Source: Helicobacteraceae bacterium
GTDB taxonomy: Bacteria; Campylobacterota; Campylobacteria; Campylobacterales; SZUA-545
Assembly: GCA_031276985.1 (NCBI GenBank)
Contig: JAISMA010000026.1
Span: 1-7,387 of the forward strand
Direction of reading: 5' to 3'
Length of the DNA: 7,387 nt
Within the stretch, counting starts at the first letter, position 1. Each line of letters starts with the position of its first letter. Shown piece by piece: positions 4,949 to 7,387 of the stretch. Under the pieces are notes generated by a model. That model had not been told where the DNA came from and did not search any database. It saw nothing but the letters and a program-made list of their open reading frames with translations. Made by a program: the position numbers and the translations under genes.

Positions 4949-6046
4949 GTGAATATAATTCTTTCAACATGCGGAACTAGCGTATTAACAAATAACGCAA
5001 GCGAGGATTTACGCAAACCGCTTACTAAATACGCCAACGAAAAAACAGGCGATCGCGTTCCATCCGCCGAGCGCGATCGTATCGGCGAACATATTGATAA
5101 TTGCAAAAAAGCGTTTGCGGCGTATTCCGTCGAAGAAGCAAAACGCAAATCCGCCGAACTTAACGGCATTCTTGCGTTTTACGGCGATCGCATAAACGAG
5201 GAAAATAAAAAAGACGTTCATTATTTATTGGCGACGGATACATGGCTTGGCGAGGAAACCGCCAACATTGTCGCGCTGTGGTTAAAAGCGCATGGTTTTA
5301 TGGATATTCGCGTTAAACGCCACGATGATCTTCAAACCGCCGATTTGCAATGTTTTAGAAATTCGCTTGCCGATTTGGTGAAATGGTGCGACGAAACTAT
5401 CAAGCCGCTAAGATCGCTGCAATGCCGCGTTATTTTTAATCTTTCAGGCGGATTTAAGTCGGAAACGGGTTTTCTGCAAATGCTTGGTATGTTTTACGCC
5501 GATGAAACGATCTATATATTTGAGCGTTCTAGCGAACTTATGCGTATTCCGCGCCTACCCGTCAAAATGGACGATAACGAATCCGCGCGAAAAGATTTGC
5601 GCGATTTTCGTCGCGCCGCGCTTGGTTTGGAGGTGCGCGCCGAAAAATCCGGTATCTATTGGTTTGAAGTTGACGGCGCATACAGCCTTACGGAATGGGG
5701 CGAATTTGTTTTCGCGCAACACAAAGACGAAATCTATCGAGAGCAAATCCACCCGTCGCCTTCCGAAAAAATCGTTTTCGCGCAAGGTTTTTTGCCTTCG
5801 TGTACTGGAGAAACGCCGTCTCATAAGCATGAGATCAACGAAAAGATCGATCTGTTTGCGCGTTTTTTGGAAAACGAAAAGCGCCTGAACTTAAAAAGCC
5901 TCCACTATCACCCCGTAAAACACCCGCGCGATCGCAATGTAACGCATGAAATCTACGCTTGGAGCGACGGCGGCGCGAAACGTATCTATTGCCGCGAACT
6001 TGATAACGGCGTTGCGGAGCTTTTGTTTTTGGGCGAGCATTTGTGA
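4949..6046 (+). CDS. CARF-RelE type CRISPR ancillary protein (APE2256 family, Cami1-like)
   Basis: A 365-residue protein. The N-terminal ~205 residues are a CARF domain of the APE2256/TIGR02619 type: strand MNIILSTCGTSVLTN (1-15) with the STCGTS ligand-loop motif, HYLLATDTWLGEETANIVALWL (91-112), and the diagnostic VIFNLSGGFKSETGFLQMLG (161-180). A linker or winged-helix-like part (~206-295, ending YSLTEWGEFVF around 245-255) leads to ~70 C-terminal residues resembling a RelE/HigB toxin fold: NLKSLHYHPVKH (314-325), VTHEIYAWSDGGAKRIYCRE (331-350), ELLFLGEH (357-364), rich in Lys/Arg/His. Cami1 proteins with this architecture are cyclic-tetra-adenylate-activated mRNA interferases acting at the ribosome. 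The CARF call is firm; the RelE call is by pattern only. The GTG at 4949 is chosen because AAAGGAG precedes it and MNIILSTCGTS is the normal family beginning; in-frame ATGs at 4811 and 4898 would overlap the nuclease gene. Probably co-transcribed with that gene. Confidence 0.8.
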   Translation: MNIILSTCGTSVLTNNASEDLRKPLTKYANEKTGDRVPSAERDRIGEHIDNCKKAFAAYSVEEAKRKSAELNGILAFYGDRINEENKKDVHYLLATDTWLGEETANIVALWLKAHGFMDIRVKRHDDLQTADLQCFRNSLADLVKWCDETIKPLRSLQCRVIFNLSGGFKSETGFLQMLGMFYADETIYIFERSSELMRIPRLPVKMDDNESARKDLRDFRRAALGLEVRAEKSGIYWFEVDGAYSLTEWGEFVFAQHKDEIYREQIHPSPSEKIVFAQGFLPSCTGETPSHKHEINEKIDLFARFLENEKRLNLKSLHYHPVKHPRDRNVTHEIYAWSDGGAKRIYCRELDNGVAELLFLGEHL

Positions 6047-6052
6047 TTTTTG

Positions 6053-6078
6053 CCGCCTCTTGATTCCGCCTCTTGATT
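6053..6078 (+). repeat. Tandem 13-bp duplication
   Basis: CCGCCTCTTGATT occurs twice head to tail (6053-6065 and 6066-6078), 6 bases after the CARF-RelE stop codon. It looks like a slippage duplication in a non-coding spacer. Confidence 0.8.
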
Positions 6079-6084
6079 TTTACG

Positions 6085-6128
6085 CGCAAACACCGCTTTC
6101 GCTACTGTAAATGTGGCGCGGTTTTGCG
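6085..6128. terminator. Weak hairpin in the spacer after the CARF-RelE gene
   Basis: CGCAAACACCGC (6085-6096) can pair with GCGGTTTTGCG (6118-6128) over 11 pairs with one bulged C and a 21-base loop. The T run is in the stem rather than after it, so this is a poor intrinsic terminator; it may still end or stabilise the upstream transcript. The rest of the 6047-6245 spacer shows only the promoter-like element near 6214. Confidence 0.3.
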
Positions 6129-6213
6129 GTTGGCTACAAGCGCTATTGCGTTTGCGATCGGGCTAAACAAGCGGCTACGTTGCTTCCAAACAGCTAATAC
6201 AGCAATAATGGTT

Positions 6214-6219
6214 TATGAT
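6214..6219 (+). promoter_or_regulatory. Putative -10 box for the 6246 gene
   Basis: TATGAT, one base off the consensus, lies 26 bases upstream of the ATG at 6246. It is followed by AT-rich sequence and an AAAGGG ribosome binding site at 6235-6240. No clear -35 element is seen. Confidence 0.35.
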
Positions 6220-6245
6220 CTCATCAAATTTATCAAAGGGTTCTA

Positions 6246-7259
6246 ATGCGGTTAAAGCGATACACACTGCTTTCGCTGTTGCTTCTGGTTGCGCTTGGGA
6301 TATTGGTTTATATGAACGACAGCTCCGATTACTCCGCCCATATCGGCGAGGAGAGCTATACGCTTCCGATCGCCGTTTGGGCTATGTTGCCCGCGATTAT
6401 CGTATTTGCTGTCTCGTTTTCACATATAGCCTTTTACGCTACGGCGGCGTTTTTGCAGAAAAATCAGCTAAACAAAGAGCTGAAACTGCTCAAAAAGCTG
6501 GTTATGAACGCGCTAATCGGGCAAAAGAGTGATGTGGCACTCAAAAACGCGCAACTTAGCGCCATAGGAAAAACGATTGCTATCTCCAAGCTCACGCCAT
6601 TAACTTCCGCGCAGGCAACGGGTGAGGACGATTTGGACGCGCTTATGAGTATTGTCGAGCGCGTGAATAAGGGCGAAGCGGTGGATTTAAGCGCGTTTAA
6701 GCCCGTGCGTAGCAGTCAGCTTTGGATTGCCAATCAGCGCAACAGAATGCTTCAGGACGCGAAGGTAAGCGAGGAGATACTAAAAGAGGCAGACGAAAAC
6801 AGCGACATTTACAAACAAGCGCTGGAAATTTACGCGACATACGGCGATAAAAAGCGGTTTTTGAAGTCAGAGTCGGCAATCAGCGCGCAAACAGCGCTGA
6901 ATCTGCTCTCAAGGTGGCACGCTACCGACAATGGCTTGGAGTTTGACAAAGACGAAGCAATCGCGCTATGCGCCCGCGCCGCCTTTACCTCAAGACACTA
7001 TATCGATCTAGCGCGGATTTTGCACGCAAATCTTGCGCCCGATGTATTGCTGGGGCTTTTCCTTCAACTGAAAAATATCACCGAGCAGGCATGCGGCGCT
7101 TGGATATACATCAATATAGAGTTTGAACGGCTTGATGAGGTAAGCGAAATGCTGGAAAACAGCGCAAAAGATGAGTATCTGCCGTTTAAGAGCTATATTG
7201 CGCTTAAAAATGCAGGTTTGCAACCTAGTATGGACACGTTGCTTACTTGTGCCTTTTGA
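6246..7259 (+). CDS. Membrane-anchored helical protein of unknown function
   Basis: A 337-residue protein starting at ATG 6246 with AAAGGG five bases upstream. Transmembrane helix 1 is at ~6-22 (TLLSLLLLVALGILVYM) and helix 2 at ~40-68 (LPIAVWAMLPAIIVFAVSFSHIAFYATAAFL), with a short acidic loop (NDSSDYSAHIGEESY) between them, likely periplasmic. The basic start (MRLKRY) and KK-rich stretch after helix 2 place both ends in the cytoplasm. The remaining ~265 residues are soluble and predominantly helical, with repeated Ala-rich helices (DKDEAIALCARAAF, HYIDLARILHANLAPDVLLGLFLQL, EFERLDEVSEMLENSA) that suggest a TPR-like or similar alpha-solenoid array. I do not recognise a catalytic motif. It overlaps the dihydrouridine synthase start by 11 bp, so the two are translationally coupled and probably one operon. 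No link to the CARF genes is implied. Confidence 0.8.
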   Translation: MRLKRYTLLSLLLLVALGILVYMNDSSDYSAHIGEESYTLPIAVWAMLPAIIVFAVSFSHIAFYATAAFLQKNQLNKELKLLKKLVMNALIGQKSDVALKNAQLSAIGKTIAISKLTPLTSAQATGEDDLDALMSIVERVNKGEAVDLSAFKPVRSSQLWIANQRNRMLQDAKVSEEILKEADENSDIYKQALEIYATYGDKKRFLKSESAISAQTALNLLSRWHATDNGLEFDKDEAIALCARAAFTSRHYIDLARILHANLAPDVLLGLFLQLKNITEQACGAWIYINIEFERLDEVSEMLENSAKDEYLPFKSYIALKNAGLQPSMDTLLTCAF

Positions 7260-7387
7260 TTTCACGCAGAAGCGTTTCGTTTTAGCGCCGCTTGCGGGCT
7301 GGAGCGATCCGCCTTTTCGCGCCACAGTTAAGCGTTTTGGGGCGGATTTGACCGTAAGCGAGATGATTAGCGCCAACGCGCTGGTTT
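7249..7387 (+). CDS. dusB: tRNA-dihydrouridine synthase (DusB-like), 3'-partial
   Basis: The first 46 codons of a Dus flavoenzyme, which reduces uridine to dihydrouridine in the D-loop of tRNA using FMN and NADPH. The visible sequence MPFDFTQKRFVLAPLAGWSD, then PPFR, FGADLTVSEMISANALV, matches the family opening APMAGxTDxPFR ... TVSEMxSxN, the first strand and helix of the TIM barrel with FMN contacts. The catalytic cysteine and tRNA-binding domain lie beyond the window. The GTG at 7249 gives the normal family N-terminus; an in-frame ATG at 7210 would add 13 atypical residues, and neither has a clear Shine-Dalgarno sequence. Initiation is likely coupled to the upstream gene, whose TGA is at 7257-7259. 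The exact Dus subfamily is not certain. Confidence 0.85.
   Translation, partial: MPFDFTQKRFVLAPLAGWSDPPFRATVKRFGADLTVSEMISANALV

Noticed and set aside
5555..5830. Minus-strand frame of 91 codons inside the CARF-RelE gene
   Set aside because: It is antisense to strongly conserved CARF coding sequence, has no ribosome binding site and an Arg/Phe-rich composition typical of a shadow frame.
7008..7376. Minus-strand frame of 122 codons across the membrane protein and dus junction
   Set aside because: It is antisense to two well-supported genes, including the conserved Dus N-terminus, and has no recognisable domain.

Overview
This window (about 50% GC, densely coded) comes from a Gram-negative bacterium. 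A Campylobacterota relative is my best guess. It rests on the LPP20-type secreted protein and on the opening of the dihydrouridine synthase at the right edge (LAPLAGWSDPPFR, then TVSEMISANALV). The GC content is high for that phylum, and the 8-mer GCGATCGC is strongly over-represented, so the assignment is tentative.

Layout. 1-932: end of an RCC1-repeat protein, open from the left edge but frameshifted near 465-471, followed by a perfect hairpin. 933-1392: gene-free stretch with two REP-like hairpin units. 1393-1902: secreted LPP20-domain protein. 1908-3449 (minus): YifB/ComM-type AAA+ ATPase, convergent with the LPP20 gene and separated from it by 5 bp. 3539-4910: remains of a Card1/Can2-type (DUF1887) CRISPR ancillary nuclease. 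The start of its CARF domain is at 3539-3739 and its PD-(D/E)XK nuclease end is at 4437-4910. About 630 bp of unrelated DNA lies between them, and roughly 200 residues of the expected protein are missing. That unrelated DNA holds a minus-strand gene for a small two-helix membrane protein with its own promoter, ribosome binding site and terminator. 4949-6046: intact CARF protein of the APE2256 type with a RelE-like C-terminus, resembling Cami1. 6246-7259: a two-helix membrane protein, overlapping by 11 bp the start of a DusB-like tRNA-dihydrouridine synthase that runs off the right edge.

Biological reading. The centre (3539-6046) is an accessory island of type III CRISPR cyclic-oligoadenylate effectors set among housekeeping genes. 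One effector (Card1/Can2) has been cut in two by a gene cassette. The other (CARF-RelE) looks intact and would be expected to cleave RNA when it senses cyclic oligoadenylate. No Cas10, Csm/Cmr, Cas6 or CRISPR array is visible, so the signal source must lie elsewhere in the genome or be lost. The split effector, the passenger gene in it and the CARF-RelE protein are the points of greatest interest.
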